DNA of 64,000 nt from Fallopia convolvulus (lineage: Eukaryota; Streptophyta; Magnoliopsida; Caryophyllales; Polygonaceae). Below, in pieces: positions 10,967-23,302 of this stretch (position 1 is its first letter; each line of letters begins with the position of its first letter). Made by a program: the position numbers and the translations under genes. The stretch spans positions 315,001 through 379,000 of the forward strand of contig OZ024718.1 of the NCBI GenBank assembly GCA_964016875.1. The letters run 5' to 3'. Below the pieces are notes generated by a model. It did not search any database. It worked only from the letters and a program-made list of their open reading frames with translations, and was not told where the DNA came from.

Positions 10967-13047
10967 ATGGCGAACACCCTATTGCTTTCCAACTCCCTCC
11001 AATGGCGGACCACTCCTTTCTCTCACCTTTCTCCTCCCTTCAACCTCCGATTCACCCCAAAACCCGCCAAATTCTCCCCCAAATGCTCCGCAAAGCCACC
11101 TCCGCCCCCGAATTCCAACCCTAACACCCGAATTGAAGACCCGAATCCGCTCGGACTCATCGTCGACACCGTTCTCAACGCCCTAAAAAAGCCCGCCCTC
11201 GCGCTCGTTTTAGCGGGCCTGTTGCTAGCATCCGACCCGAATTCGGCCTGGGCCGCTTCGGGCGGGCGAGTGGGCGGGCGGGCCTTTTCATCGCCTTCTC
11301 CTTCTAGAAGCTACTCGTCGGGGCGGGCGGGCCCGTCGTTCTCGTATTCGACGCCGTACTACGCCCCGTCGCCGTTTGGCGGCGGGTTCTACGCGGGCCC
11401 GGCTTTCGGGTTCGGGCTTGGCGCCGGGTCGAGCTTCTTGTTTCTTCTGGCGGGCGCCGCTGCTTTCTTGTTGGTTTCTGGGTTCCTCTCTGATCGATCT
11501 GAAGGCAGTGTTTTGAATGCCACTGAAAAGACTAGTGTGCTTAAGCTTCAGGTTAGATATATTTCCGCCATTAAAATTGGTTACATAATTCAGTGAAGAT
11601 TTCATATAAAGCTCAATGATTTGAAATTGAATCCAAATTTCAAGTCATTGAGCTGGGAGAATACGTATAATGATGAGTTGAAATTGAATCTAAATTCTCT
11701 GTAGGATGATGGCGTTACAATAAGATCAAAATGGCTGTTTTAGTGAATATTGAACTCTGGAGAAAAAAGGATCATATTTTTGCATTCCTGTACAAGAAGA
11801 TGTATAAAAAGATTAAGTCTTGGTGTGTTAAATTGTTTCATAGGTTGGCCTTTTGGGCATGGCTAGGTCGCTTCAAAGAGATCTTAATCGGATAGCTGAA
11901 ACTGCTGATACATCCACTCCTGAAGGTCTAAACTATGTCTTGACAGGTAAAGCTCCTGATGAAATGCTAAAAGATTTCATTCTGCCATGAATGATCTAAT
12001 GTGTTTGTGTAATTTGGATTTAAAGAGAGATCAGCTTGATAGTTGATATTAAACAAATAACTTTCATGTGCCAATCCAGAAACAATGCTGGCTTTGCTCC
12101 GCAATCCAGATTACTGCATATCTGCTTATTCATCTGTAAGTTGGAAAATTCTTGTGAATTCTTGAACATCAGACAATCGCAGATGTAGTCTTCTTGTGCT
12201 TGACATTGATGATTGTTCTTCGGCTTGATGTACTTTTTGTAACGCTTCCAGACAGACGTGAAACGAAGCATTGAGGAGGGAGAAAAGCGGTTCAATCAAC
12301 TATCTATTGAAGAGCGAGGGAAATTCGACGAGGAGACGCTGGTAAATGTGAACAGCATAAGAAGGCAGACCACAAAAAGCTTGAGATCAACTGGCTTCCG
12401 CAATGAGTACATAGTGGTAAGAATCTTTCAATGGTCTGTCTACTCATACATATTTCAAAATCTTGCTCAATTCACAAGCTCATCTTTTTTGGCTCATTGT
12501 TTTCAGGTTACAATCTTGGTGGCTGCTGAAGGTGTTCATAAGTTGCCCCCAATCAATGAAAGTAAAGACTTGAAAGATGCATTTCAAAAGCTTGGATCTA
12601 TTCCTTCCAGACAAACCATGGTAATAATGCATTGTTTGCTCTTTTGTGTACTATAATTCTTCAAAAAAGATTGTCATTTTAGCCTTAGACACAACTATTA
12701 CGAAATTTAATCATCAAACTAATACAAACTAAAATTTTCCTCAATTTACAATTTATTAAATACCCATAATCACCAAATTACCTTTCCAATAACAAACCTC
12801 ATAATCACCAACAAACCATTATCTAAAATCCTAAACCAATAAACCTTATCTTAACAAGATCACAAGACTAAAATGACAATCTTTTCTGAACGGAAGCTAT
12901 ATAGATTTTCTGCAAGAGTTGCTACATCTAGTTTTTGTCAATGTCGTCATGCAGGCTGTGGAGGTTCTCTGGACACCACAGGATGAAAACGACACACTAA
13001 CAGAGAGAGAACTGCTTGAAGATTACCCGCTATTGAGGCCTCTATAG
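10967..13047 (+). CDS. FLAP1: Chloroplast DUF1517 protein FLAP1
   Basis: Six exons: 10967-11551, 11844-11946, 12080-12135, 12252-12416, 12507-12620, 12955-13047; GT-AG throughout, 371 aa. The N-terminus (about 1-50) is Ser/Pro-rich and basic, typical of a chloroplast transit peptide. A hydrophobic segment (ALALVLAGLLLA, near 75) precedes a Gly/Ser/Tyr-rich stretch (about 95-145) and a second membrane segment (SSFLFLLAGAAAFLLVSGFL). The C-terminal DUF1517 core has QRDLNRIAETADTSTPEGL, NPDYCISAYSS, RSTGFRNEYIVVTILVAAEG and a terminal VEVLWTPQDENDTLTERELL. FLAP1 is a plastid membrane protein that tunes non-photochemical quenching in fluctuating light, working with DLDG1. The assignment rests on recall of the family. 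Intron 5 carries a small inverted-repeat element. Confidence 0.88.
12665..12885. mobile_element. MITE in FLAP1 intron 5
   Basis: Ends AAAAGATTGTCATTTTAGCC (12665) and, on the other strand from 12885, AAAAGATTGTCATTTTAGTC: a terminal inverted repeat of about 20 bp with one mismatch. The 221-bp interior is A/C-rich and non-coding. The target duplication is unclear, so the superfamily is not assigned. Confidence 0.6.
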
Positions 13048-13827
13048 GATCACATGTCTGCCTAATTACTGATCCTGGTCTGGATTTACAAGGTGTTGTA
13101 ATTTCATTTTCACCCCACAAATTTGTTCATATGATAATCATACGCTACCCTAGATAGTATAATTAGCAGTATTTCCTTTTCCCCCTTGACGGAAACGTCG
13201 GCTTGTTTATAGAAGTTCTGTAAATTGGTTCGTGTTTTGGTTAATAGAGAAGGTCTTCGCCAACTTGAACCTTGTTTCCTTTCTTGTGGTTCTGGTGCAA
13301 GTTAAGCTGAAGCTATTTCATTCAGACCCTCTGCAAGTCTGGGCTGGTCCACCCAACCTACTCGCAAATACGGCTGAATATGGACAAGAAAAATATCCAA
13401 ATTTACAAAGGCCAGTCCAAACCCGCCAATGGGCGATAGCGGGTTTTACCTAGGTCTAGAGTTTCACTATATTTTCATGGCATGCCCTCATATTCCATAC
13501 ACTTAAGAAGTACACGGTTCAATCCCTCTTCCCTGTTTATATTTAATTCAAACTCAACACAAATAATAATAAGATCATATAATGCTGACAACCATAAAGA
13601 TCCGACAACTTATTGTTATAGCTTCAAAATTACGGGTGGGCAAACCACACCAATACAATATCCTTTAAACTAGCAAAGTAGCAAATAATTTAAAAGAGGG
13701 AAAAGGGCTTGCAGAAAAGAACAGTAAAATTGTTTCCATTAAACTAAAATTCAAGAACCATCAGTTTCCACTTTCCAGGGTCAAATGAAATAATAGTACA
13801 AAGAAAAACTAGTGTTTACGAGGGTTA
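13048..13827. other. Convergent 3' regions of FLAP1 and EMC2
   Basis: Two convergent stop codons 780 bp apart. AT-rich 3' UTR sequence with no further gene visible. Confidence 0.6.
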
Positions 13828-16800
13828 TCAAGAAAGTTTCATACTTTTCAAGGCAGATTCAAGCAGTGGGAGCTTGTTAGAAGCTTTAGTCTTGTAAGCT
13901 TTCTGCAAGACTGCAGCTGAGAGCGTGTGCAGCTCAGAACTGTCTTTGTCTTCCTTGTTTCGACCTTTGGCCAGCTGGGCAATGGCAGAGGTACACTGCA
14001 TTCAAGCAGAGAGAAATAAGGATGAGTTTGTGGAATTAATTGAAATGGTATAAATAAGAGACTGAAAACCACTTACCAGACAAACACCATAAAGAGCTCT
14101 TATGCTCTCACCACCTGTCAAGTCTATGGTGGATGCATAATATTTCTTGGCTGTCTGAAGGTTTTCTAATCCACCCATTGTATAGAGTACCTAAAGACCA
14201 GCACCACAAATACAAGACAAGGAAACAGACCCAAAGTCAAGTTTGCATACAAGATTGTGCCCATAAGGTCAATTAAAAGCACAATAGTACATCAAAATGT
14301 CCATTGAAAATTGACATGGCTAGAATAGATGCACCTAATGTATTCCTGGCACAAAAATACAAACAAGATAATCTTATAGATTATGCAACTGAAACTCCAG
14401 ATAATTCTACATTGGCGAAGCATAATCTGCATTCATTGATTGTTAACATTTTAAGAAACCAACTTTGGTATCTTATTGATGCCCGTCCTAGTATCATAAT
14501 TTGGATGACAATGGGACAGGGTGTCCCATATTTCTCCATATACAAATGAAGGAAAAAAAATTGTGGGACTTTTCATATATTGTACAGCAAACAGAATCAA
14601 ACTCAGGAAAAAACAAATACAAATTGAAACAAACTTGTAAGATATTTAGGCTTCAGTCAGAATAATAACCCACAAGTTTAACCTCATTTTTAACTATTGT
14701 TAGCTTTTCAGGAGGGGATGCACGGAAAAAACAAAATAAAAAAACGTTACAAAGGGTTGAAGACCATAGTAATCAGTCAATACTAGTTGAAAACAGATAA
14801 AGATTAACAATTGGTACAAATCACCAAAAAAGGGGGGGGAAACACATACATCAGCATAGGCTTGGTGATATAAAGGAACAGTAGGTTGACATAAAATCAA
14901 CTCTTCGTAGCAGAAAGCAGCTTGCTTATACCTGGGTTTAAGACAAAAGCGGAACATGATATCAGAACAGCCATGCAATATAACTACCTACATAATTTGG
15001 AATACAGGTGAAATATGAAATTAGCTGGCTTATTCTCACTGTGGGAACCAGTGCCTTACATTTGCAGTGATACATAAATTTCAGCAAGTTCTCTCCAAGC
15101 CTCGTGGTCTGCCATAAAGCTGGCAAAACATAGGAAAGAGTCAATAGTTATTATTTGTCTAAAAATTATGAAATAAATCAGAATGAACTGTGTAATCTAC
15201 TTAGAATTAAAAAGAGATTGTTCCTGGAGCATCAAACTCACATCTCAAGATATTTATTCAAAAGGTCGATGGCCTTCAAAGTATCTCCTTGAGCCTTCGC
15301 TATAGCCACCCTCCTCTTGTGTATTACCTGAAAGCCAAAAGTTGATACTATTGAGATGAGACTAAAAATTATCTTTCAGTAGAAATAGAAAAGTAGAATG
15401 AAAAGAGAAAACCTCGAAGAGACAACTCTTATTAAACTGAATGGGTATTAAACTGTCAAATTGTGATAGAAGTAGAAGAAACATACTTGATCAACAGAAT
15501 TATCTTCCAAAAGGCTGGAGTACGCTTTCTCTGCCTCTTCCCAGCATCCTCTTGCTTCAAACAGCATTGCCTCCAGTCGACCTACATCATAAGTCAGAAT
15601 ATATTGTTATATCATCGCAAGCACTTGTCAATCTAAGAGCTTAGTTACTTATCATTATCACTAGAACAAAAACATGCAGATTTAAAACCAACTATCTAAA
15701 TCACTCTTCAAAATATGCAACTACCTGAATCAACTAATCTAGTAGATCCACTTAAGAAATGCTAGTCTTTATATATGTACCCACAAGTTATAAAAAAGCC
15801 TTTAGGCAGCCTTAGGATAAATAAAAATCCATCATTTTCTGCTTACCTCTAGACATATAAGGACAAGACAAAGGTGTATGCCACAGTTAGATTCTCAAGC
15901 TCTCAGAATTTCAGGAAGATCCAAAAGGTTAAGATATACTTTTTTTTGGAGAAGTAACAAATGGAAACCAAACTACATCTTTTTTTGCCTTGTACAATGC
16001 AAACAGAATTTTATCTCCACCAACAAAATAAAAAATAAAGAAAAGAGGTGAAATTAATCACGAAGAGTTAAAAGTAATAAAATGAACTTACCGACTCTCT
16101 TGCTCTCAGGAAACTTTTTCCGTAGAGCCTTAATGCAATCCTGCACACACAGAAAAAAGGAAAGAAAAGGATATCAAGACTACAAGACCAAAAGAGATAA
16201 AATGCAGAATTGGGAAAATGAAGCAGATATCCCAAAAAGAGAAACATATAACTAACAAATTATACTTTGATAGTCTTCTCAAAGAAGCTAGGGTGCTTAA
16301 TCAAGTAATTAGATAGCTGATTCAAGTTAGAGCTGACTTCCACAACGACCATTTATTCGATTTGCAAATTTAATCAATAAATAAGCATTTAGGAAAAAGA
16401 ATGTCAATACAATAATTAATAGCACAGTATGTATCTTTGTGGACGTGACATAACTACATATGTTCAAAGTAATGAATCTGTGAGCTTTGTAGACATGATA
16501 ACAACTGAAACAGACATCATGCATCCCCAAATAACCTTTGCACAGAGCAATAACAATTTTTAAATGATCAAAAAAAAAAAAAAAAGAGATCAATGAAAAC
16601 CAGACAATCAGGTTCATGGTACTCCGAGGCTATAGTGAACTGAAATGAAGTTATAATTACCAATCCAACGTCAAGAGAGTGACAATCCAAGGCTGCAACA
16701 GCCACCTGCTCGTACAATGTCCATACTACAGCGAGAAAAGAAAAGCAAATTGTTAAAAAATCACACTGTGAGATGCAAAACAATAAAAATGTTTAGTGTC

Positions 16801-17344
16801 AATTGTCAAACAATGAAGTCGAATTGTCAAGATTTGAATTTGAATTTTCCTCCACAATTTGATGGCTCCAGACGCACGCTAATTGTGCAAACTCCCAACT
16901 CAAAACAATCGTTGCCTTATGGTGTAGTGTAAGTGTAAGTCAACTTAAAGTTAATCTACAATCCCTTTTAGAGTAATTGAATTGGAATAGTAGTCTGCTA
17001 TTCACAACGATCATTAGACATAAGAAAGAACAATTCTTAAAAACAATTGCAACCCTAGGTTTGAAACTGAAGCAATCGAATCGGAATCAGCAAACAGAAG
17101 CCAATTTTAAATAAAGCAATCAGATTTAGAAAAATAAAGTAGATCGATTCTACATACCCTCGTCGCCAAGAGCAGATCGCTTCTTAGGATCGTTCAAGAT
17201 CGACAATCCATGCTTCAAAACATAGTCAGAGCGACGAACTTTGAGCTTTCGAACGAGACAGAGATACTCCCAGGCACCGCCACCTCCATGCTCAGCCTGG
17301 CTCTCCAATCTATTAAGCTCCGCTTCCTCAGGTTTGGTCACCAT
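13828..17344 (-). CDS. EMC2: ER membrane protein complex subunit 2 (EMC2)
   Basis: Nine exons on the minus strand: 17158-17344, 16661-16725, 16092-16140, 15487-15581, 15242-15327, 15060-15119, 14850-14931, 14077-14190, 13828-13995. All are GT-AG and together give 301 aa. The N-terminus MVTKPEEAELNRLESQAEHG continues GGGGAWEYLCLVRKLKVRRSD. TPR helices follow (for example LEDNSVDQVIHKRRVAIAKA, WRELAEIYVSLQMYKQAAF and CYEELILCQPTVPLYHQAYA). The C-terminus is KLPLLESALKSMKLS. EMC2 is the soluble TPR scaffold of the conserved ER membrane complex, which inserts tail-anchored and multipass proteins. The gene is head-to-head with the PUS7-like gene, 365 bp between start codons. Confidence 0.93.
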
Positions 17345-17709
17345 CTCTAATCTCTCGCGATACTTTAGTCCGTCTCGGGCCTGTCACCGCCTCTGATTTG
17401 GTATTTTGAGGCTCCGCTTCCTCAGGTTCAAGATCGATTCTTTCTTTGTTTCTTTGCTTTTTTTAAGATGTAAAAATTGTTAAATTATATAAATTAATTT
17501 ACTAATGGCCATAAAGTGAGAGATTATACTAAAAAATGGTTTGCCGTATCAGTGATGATGACCCAAAAATTAAATTAAAAATACATAAAATAAATAAATT
17601 TAATTCACAAAAATAAATTTAATGTATTTATGTCTGATGGTGCTATATTTTTCTCATAAAAATATATACGCCGTCGTTTTGATAGTGCTCGCGAAACGCC
17701 GAAAACCGT
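17345..17709. promoter_or_regulatory. Probable bidirectional promoter of EMC2 and PUS7
   Basis: Only 365 bp separate the two divergent start codons, so both 5' UTRs and core promoters must share it. There is no clear TATA box beyond generic AT-rich sequence. An 18-bp direct repeat GCTCCGCTTCCTCAGGTT occurs at 17317-17334 (inside EMC2 exon 1) and again at 17411-17428. Confidence 0.6.
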
Positions 17710-20700
17710 ATGCTTCATAGGCGCACGGTGACAGTGTTGTCAAAGCACATTCTTAAACCCTTCTCACCCTTCTTCAACCCTACGCCGACGACAACCGCCG
17801 CCGGCGCCGCCGCAATGGGAGAACAAGAACCGCCAAAGGCTAATAATGGCGTGGCGAGGTCTATAGAAGAACCAGACGTGGGAATCCTCTGTTACATTTC
17901 TAAGCTCCCCGGCTTCCGCGGCATTCTCAAGCAAAGGTATCTTCTTTCTTACATCAAGCTGATGATAGAAAGGAATTAGTTGTTGATATGTCTTGTTTTG
18001 TTTAATTTTGTGTTTAGATACTCTGATTTCATTGTGAACGAAGTGGATTTGGATGGAAATGCTGTTCATTTAACCTCCATGGATGTACCTCCAGAGGTAA
18101 GCTGTCACCTGTGTTACTATGCTGTCAAGATTTTAGATTTTCATCTAGTGAGCATCTTCTGGTCGTTGTGATTTGAATTCCAGATGGTACAGAAGAGAGA
18201 ATTGAAGTTGCCTGAGCAATCTGATAAGAGTTACACTTCTGAAATCGAATCATTCAGGTCCTTGGCCGGTGATTCCGATGCCGACCAATTAAAGGACTTT
18301 ATTGAAAAAATTAATTCTGGTTCCGAGGACAGTGGGGCTCCGTTTGTCCTTTCTCCAAGCTCTGATAAGATACATAGGACGGTAAAGCTTCTGAAATGAA
18401 TTTACTTAGCTAAATCGTAAGTGTTAGAATAATATTGGCAGTATTTCAGGCAGTGCACAACTTCTTCAAAGAGAAAATGAATTTTCTTGTGACGGATACA
18501 GTGGATGGCCCTGATCCGTCATCAAAATGCATACGGGTGAGGTTGGCTTCAGGTGGCAATCAAAGTAGGGGAAAGTTCTCTCGGAAGCGGAAAGACAGGG
18601 GTGGTAAGCCTTATGATAGTCGGGGATCTGAAGACTGGCCCGAGAATCTTGGCAAATTCCTTAGGTACTTTTATTTTGTAATTAGTATCTATGATCTTCA
18701 GCAGTTTGCATGATCATATCTAAAACAGTCATATCTTGCGTGCATTTTTGGCTGGCATATTAGTAATACATTTTTTGCCAAGCTCATGCCAAAATATGGA
18801 TAGTACTTTTGAGTTTTTGTTTATTACACTTCATACCTGAGGTATACAAGTTCCTTAGTCCATGTGACTACGCTGAATATATTCATTTTCGACAAATTAG
18901 AGATTTTAGAGTTTTGACAGACATCAATTGCAACATGCTTACTATTTTTCTGAACTCCCTACTTATTCGTATGGCAGGTTTCATCTATACAAGGAGAACA
19001 AGGACACTCAAGAGGCCTTAAGAGTGATAGGCAAGATGCTTGATATCCAGGTGAAGACCCCCTTTGTTCTGCCTTGTGAATGTATTTAGTGAGATCCAAT
19101 GCCTGTCCTGGTTGGCATTGAGGAGGAATGATGTTCAAACTTTAGGTTTTATTTTTTTTTGTTCAAACATCTTTCTGAAGTTACTTTTAAATGTGAACAG
19201 CCTCGATCGTTTGGATTTGCAGGCACAAAGGACAAGAGGGCTGTGACCACCCAAAGGGTACTCAATTAGATATATTATATGCCTTCTAAACATATTTCAT
19301 TTTCCTTTATCTGTTTATTTTGGATGGCTGGTGACTATGATTCAAAGGTCTGATAGTATGGAAGCTTAAATGTCATTTGATTTGTTAATTGAGTCATTTT
19401 GTGATTTGATTCTCCTATATTCCCCGATAGGTAACTCTTTTCAAGGTCCGTGCAAGAAGGCTAGCTTCTCTTAATGAGAGGTTGATTGGAATAAAAGTTG
19501 GTGACTTTAGGTAAGGTTCATGAGCTAGGTTATTGGTATTGGTGTAACATTTTATGGCTGAACGGGAAAATGATAGAACTTTGTTGTTATTCAGCTATGC
19601 CAAGGATGGATTAAATCTTGGACAACTCCTAGGCAACAGATTCACAATTACATTAAGGTATTCTGGATAAGTTTTTTACATACTTTTATTACCCTACTTC
19701 CTACAATCTTATTTTATATAACCTTTGCTTGCCTTATATGCATACAGAGGGGTTGTTGCTGAATCTGAAGACACTATCAGAGCAGCTTTGTCTGACATGG
19801 CAACGTATGGATTTATTAACTATTTTGGTCTGCAGGTAGTTCTTGGTCATTTTACATGAAATTCTTGTACCTTTTCTTTTATCAGCTAGTCTCTGTTAGT
19901 TCTTTCTGCTTTGCTTTTTTTTTTTTAATATTTAATGGCTCAATGCAGCGGTTTGGAAGTGGGACAGTGCCTACTCACCGCATAGGCTCAGCATTGCTCA
20001 GAGGAGAATGGAAAGAAGCTGTTAATATGATTCTTGATCCAAGAGATGGGGATATCCTTTGCTGGCATTATAATGTTCATTTCAAATGTTATTTACCTAT
20101 TATTTTCGTTAATTCTATTTTTGTTTGGTCTTGGAAAAAATGTATTTCTTAACCTAGTCCTTGAGCTATCACAATGGGATGAAATCAAGAAGATTCGAGA
20201 GTACTACAAGGAAACTAATGATGTTGATGGGACTCTAAGGCAATTGCCTCATAATATGGTTGCTGAGAGGGCAATTGTAAGTATTATGCTTGCGGATTTC
20301 TGGTTGAAGTTTCTTTTATAAATTCTGCATGTGTACAGCTAGATACATCTGTTCATTTATTCTTTGTAGTGCACTATGATAATGTTTGTTCTTAGTTGCT
20401 GTAAATATATCTAACTGGCTCGTTGAACCATATGATATATGCTTATCAAGGTTTTAAATTGATTAGTAGGAGAGAAAAATCTCTTATAGGCTAACTGATG
20501 TTATGTATATATGTCTGCACATATTTGAAGCTTGTCCCTGTGAATCTGTTAACGATCTTAAAATTTTTGGTAATAACTTCAATCAACTTTTGCCTTGTGG
20601 TCTGCAACTTATTTACATTACAACATACTAAAAGATTTGTATAGAAGAGTCCTTGGTGAAGTCATAGCTTTTTGCAAGCTCCATCATATACCTGTCAGTG

Positions 20701-23302
20701 CTGTCACTAATTGGATTTTATGTTGGTTAAACTCCAATAAAATTGCATTCTTCATGATTTTGCTAGCCATCTGATTTTTGAGCTTTGAACATAGTGTTGG
20801 TCTTATTCTTTTCCAACACTATTTCTTTATTTATCTTATGCAGCTTCAGTGCTTGAAGAAAAGTCCTGGAAACTATCTGCAAGCACTAAAGGCAATACCT
20901 AGAACTTTGCGAATGATGTAAGTAGAGTAGTCGTCATCACTTTTCCCCAAAGGCTAGCTATTTGCCTATTTGACTGTGTAGTATGTGTCAAATTCCCAAC
21001 TTGAAAGGGGAATAGGCCTGGGATTGATTCTTGGAAGTTAACTTAGAGATATGGGCTTTCTTTTAAGTCTTTTTAAAATAAATTTGGTGAAACAGGCTTT
21101 ATCCTTGAATTCATTTAAGACTTTGGTTGAGATTGCAAAAGGACTTTGATTCCTTACTCGAATATGAAAGACAACATACTTTAAGGCTGTAAGTTCACTT
21201 GAGAAAATTCTGGAAATGTAGAAAAGCATTCAACTTTTTCAATGTCTATGGTCCACTTAAGACTGACATTCAAAGTTCTATGTGTGTCCAGGTATGTACA
21301 CAGCTATCAAAGTTACCTGTGGAATAATGCAGCAAGTATACGAGTGCAGAAATATGGTAGGTAACAAAACCAGTTTTCAGTTGATTTATTCATGATATTT
21401 GTTGTTACCCAATGGAGTTGTCTCACTGTCACTCCACTATCATAAATGAGCACTAAAATGTATAGGTCTAAGTTTTTGTTTTTTATAATGGTATGGTAGG
21501 AGCTGAGAAAGTCGTGTTAGGAGACCTAGTCTATTCTAAGGAAGACGGTAGTCAGGATGATATCCCAGGAGTTCCTGCTATTGAATGTGAAGATGATGCG
21601 ACTATCGACGAGGTCAATGGAAGCCATGTTGATGAACTTTCGGAAGTAGATCTTCAAGAGGATAGATGCCAACCTGTGAAGGTAATATTCTCTTCCTGCA
21701 AGTTCATATCTATTCACTTGTCCAGTAATGAGACATTAGAACATTCCATTTCTGTTTTTATTATCATTGCATTCTTTTATGTGATATATGTTCAATGTAC
21801 ATTGGAAAAGTCTTGCTTAGAATGTTACAAAATACAAACTCACAATCAAATAGCTCATTTTGCTTTTGTAGAAGGCTTTATATTACTTTCCTTGTGTCTA
21901 CTGGAAGTTTGGACCCGAAATCTCTTAAAACTTTTTCAACATGGTCAGCAACTCGGCGTAATATCTAAATGAGGCGTTTATTTGTATGATATAGCTATCT
22001 GCAATCTTCATTTAGACACGTCTTTTACTTTGGGCAGGCGATAGATGCTGAAGATTTACTCAAGGGGAACTATACAACTGAAGATATTGTCCTCCCTTTG
22101 CCTGGGTATGACAGGATCCTCTTTGGGACTCCTTAGAACTGCTGTGAATTTCTTACACAATTCAGTTATTGGGCCGCATCTGTCTTATGAAGCAAAATTT
22201 GTTACAGTTCACGGGCAACTTATCCGAAGAATGATATTGCTGATATTTACCATGATTTGGCTAAGAAGGTAATCTTTTCAAAATTGCTTCTGTTATCAAC
22301 CGAGAGCTGAGAGCTGGCAATTATGGATTTTACTTTTATTGTGTTATTGTTTTGTTTTGGCCTTAAAAATTGCTTCTGTTATCAACTCACTGATTATTTT
22401 AGCTTCTAATCCTTGTCATGTTTCTTTGTCTGGATCTTGATCAGGATGATATCAGTTTGACAGAGTGCAAACACAATGTCAAGTAAACATAACATCACTG
22501 CAAACAATTGTGAAAAGTTTCTACAGTTTGAATCTCATTCTCCAAGCTTTAATCTTTAATTGGCTTTTATGGATTTGTTTTGCAGAGAGTTCTCAATAAC
22601 AAGCATGACCGGAGGCTACAGGCGTGTTTTTCAAAAACCCATTGGCTTTGAATGGTCTGGTGCCATGATCTGTAAACTGGAAATTGATTTCTATGAATGA
22701 TGTAGTAAATGTTGTCACAAAATGTTACTTTCTTTTCTTTGACAGGGAAATACTAAAGTATACAGATGGAAATAAACCCTTGGCAGAGACAGATATGGAC
22801 AAGATTAACAAGCCCAAATCTGTTGAAAGCTCAGAACTTCAATCTGAAAGTAAGCCTTCAGATACAATAGAAAGCTCAGATGTTCAAGAAACACAGACGG
22901 CTCTCAAGCTATGTTTTACTCTACCGGCATCAAGTTATGCTACCATGGCCATAAGGGAGATTCTAAAAACATCAACCTCGGTAAGACTTTCTTTTTCCTT
23001 CTATTTAATTCATGTTCATCTTCTTTACCTCTCAAAAGGTCAGACCTTGATAGCTTAACTGTGCAAATTTGTGGAAGAATCTGCGGAGTGTCGGTATTGG
23101 GCAAACCCTGTGAAAATTTCACTTCATGTCATCTCATTACATGACCGATTCATTAAATGCTTATTTTGAAATGACCCGCAATATCTATCATATATTGTGA
23201 TATCTCAATTTGATTCTTGGTGGGACAGAAATTTGAAGGCTACTTGCTAACTGTAATCTCTTCCACGCGCAGGTTGCATTTCACAAGGCATTGAACAGCT
23301 AA
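17710..23302 (+). CDS. PUS7: TruD/PUS7-family pseudouridine synthase
   Basis: Twenty exons giving 702 aa: 17710-17936, 18018-18096, 18184-18381, 18450-18664, 18978-19050, 19201-19257, 19431-19510, 19595-19657, 19748-19835, 19949-20051, 20173-20276, 20844-20917, 21292-21356, 21500-21681, 22038-22105, 22208-22268, 22445-22482, 22586-22654, 22746-22980, 23273-23302. The TruD signature FGFAGTKDKRAVTTQR carries the catalytic aspartate (TKDKR). NYFGLQRFGSGTVPTHRIG and FSITSMTGGYRRVFQKP are also typical. The family modifies tRNA U13, pre-tRNA and U2 snRNA positions, and mRNA. The first 35 residues look like an organelle presequence; a second in-frame ATG (17815, MGEQEPP) has better context. Intron 10 is AT-AC. 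The donor after exon 18 (GTCTGG) is weak; a stronger one at 22672 would add six residues in frame. Confidence 0.92.
20052..20172 (+). other. AT-AC, U12-type intron in PUS7
   Basis: This 121-nt intron starts ATATCCTTT (the canonical minor-spliceosome 5' site). It carries TTTCTTAAC at 20145-20153, matching the U12 branch-site consensus TTCCTTRAY, and ends TATCAC, 20 nt after the branch adenosine. No GT-AG pair gives the family's reading frame. With AT-AC the join reads RDG(E)WDEIKKIREYYKE and the whole 20-exon model stays in frame. Confidence 0.85.
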
